Source: Prorocentrum cordatum
Taxonomy: Eukaryota > Sar > Dinophyceae > Prorocentrales > Prorocentraceae
Direction of reading: 5' to 3'
Length of the DNA: 64,000 nucleotides
NCBI GenBank assembly: GCA_963575745.1
Contig: CAUYUJ010008569.1
Location: 300,112-364,111 of the forward strand
Part shown: positions 63,618-64,000 of the stretch, in pieces
Layout of the letters: each line of letters begins with the position of its first letter
How positions within the stretch are numbered: the stretch's first letter is position 1
Program-made: the position numbers and the translations under genes
The notes under the pieces: generated by a model
Databases searched by the model: none
What the model was told of the DNA's origin: nothing
What the model saw: the letters and a program-made list of their open reading frames with translations, nothing else

Positions 63618-64000
63618 TTCATCTTCATCATCTTCATCATCATCTTCATCCACATCTGCATCCGTATCCCCATCACCAGCATCCTCGTCATCAGCGTCCT
63701 CATCATCGGCATCATCCTCATCGTCATCACCAACCTCATCATCAGCATTAGCATCATCATCAGTAGCAGCATCATAATCATCAGCAACATCTTCGTCATT
63801 AACATAGTGATCAGCAGCAGCATCATCAGCAGCAGCATCTGCATCATCCTCGTCGTGGTCATCATCGTCGTCATCGGCATCATCATCATCATCAGCATCA
63901 GCATTATCATCATCCGCATACTCATCATCAGCATCATTATTATCCTCGTCACTGTTCTTATCGTCACCATCATCACCAGCACTATCATCACCATCTGCAT
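61860..64000 (+). repeat. CAT/ATC trinucleotide megatract running off the right edge
   Basis: More than 2.1 kb of (CAT)n with CAG, CGT and CCT variants. The minus strand reads as long D/M/E/A frames, which are repeat artefacts. The true length is unknown because the window ends inside it. Confidence 0.97.

Noticed and set aside
1-64000. tRNA, rRNA and snRNA genes
   Set aside because: Looked by eye for tRNA B-box-like and rRNA-like blocks and found none convincing. A covariance scan (tRNAscan-SE, Infernal with Rfam) would be needed to exclude them.

Overview
The window reads as nuclear DNA of a dinoflagellate (inference). The grounds are: GC-rich, gene-poor sequence; a copia-type polyprotein beside a decayed LINE-type reverse transcriptase; and very heavy simple-repeat and minisatellite content with strings of degenerate terminal-inverted-repeat elements. 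I saw no tRNA, rRNA, CRISPR, bacterial-type operon or clear cellular gene. The species cannot be fixed from the sequence alone.

Layout. 3-4025 is the Pol part of a Ty1/copia element, cut by the left edge and otherwise intact, followed by a structured non-coding end. 5375-6979 is a broken, 5'-truncated LINE reverse transcriptase. 7-14 kb holds purine/pyrimidine tracts, a very large GGA/TCC inverted pair, and two decayed coding remnants (11787-12840). 14.8-20.0 kb holds two copies of a composite element (family B). 20.0-23.2 kb holds plus-strand coding remnants, the best being a 248-codon frame with one internal stop (22466-23212). 23.7-30.5 kb holds GGGGCCTC-type arrays (families I, J) and three composite elements built on a 90-bp tandem repeat (family A). 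31.1-33.4 kb is a tandem segmental duplication made of ATCGATCTCACA repeats. 33.4-41.3 kb alternates TACA-type microsatellites with GC-rich repeats (family H). 41.5-50.5 kb is a nest of small inverted-repeat elements (families C, D, E, F, K, L). 51.4-54.3 kb has a fifth A fragment and the third B copy. From 54 kb to the end the DNA is dominated by trinucleotide microsatellites, ending in more than 2 kb of CAT/ATC repeat.

Family labels are local to this report. A = ends CTGGCGAAGGACCC / CACCACAGGATGG around 90-bp repeats. B = TTATCCCGG head, TCAGCC hexamers, 73-bp repeats, GTTAGGTAA tail. C = about 158 bp with AGGTCGGGCCTGTCCC inverted ends. D = inverted repeat around GGCTTCTTAGAAGC. E = about 165 bp with GGTGGACAG-type ends. 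F = about 160 bp with AAGGTACCCATACC-type ends. H, I, J, M = GC-rich dispersed repeats. K, L = single inverted-repeat elements. Only the copia frame looks functional. The strongest unexplained signal is a set of at least eight small GC-stem hairpins with GNNA or GNNAA loops and covarying stems, scattered through the copia coding sequence in all three codon phases.
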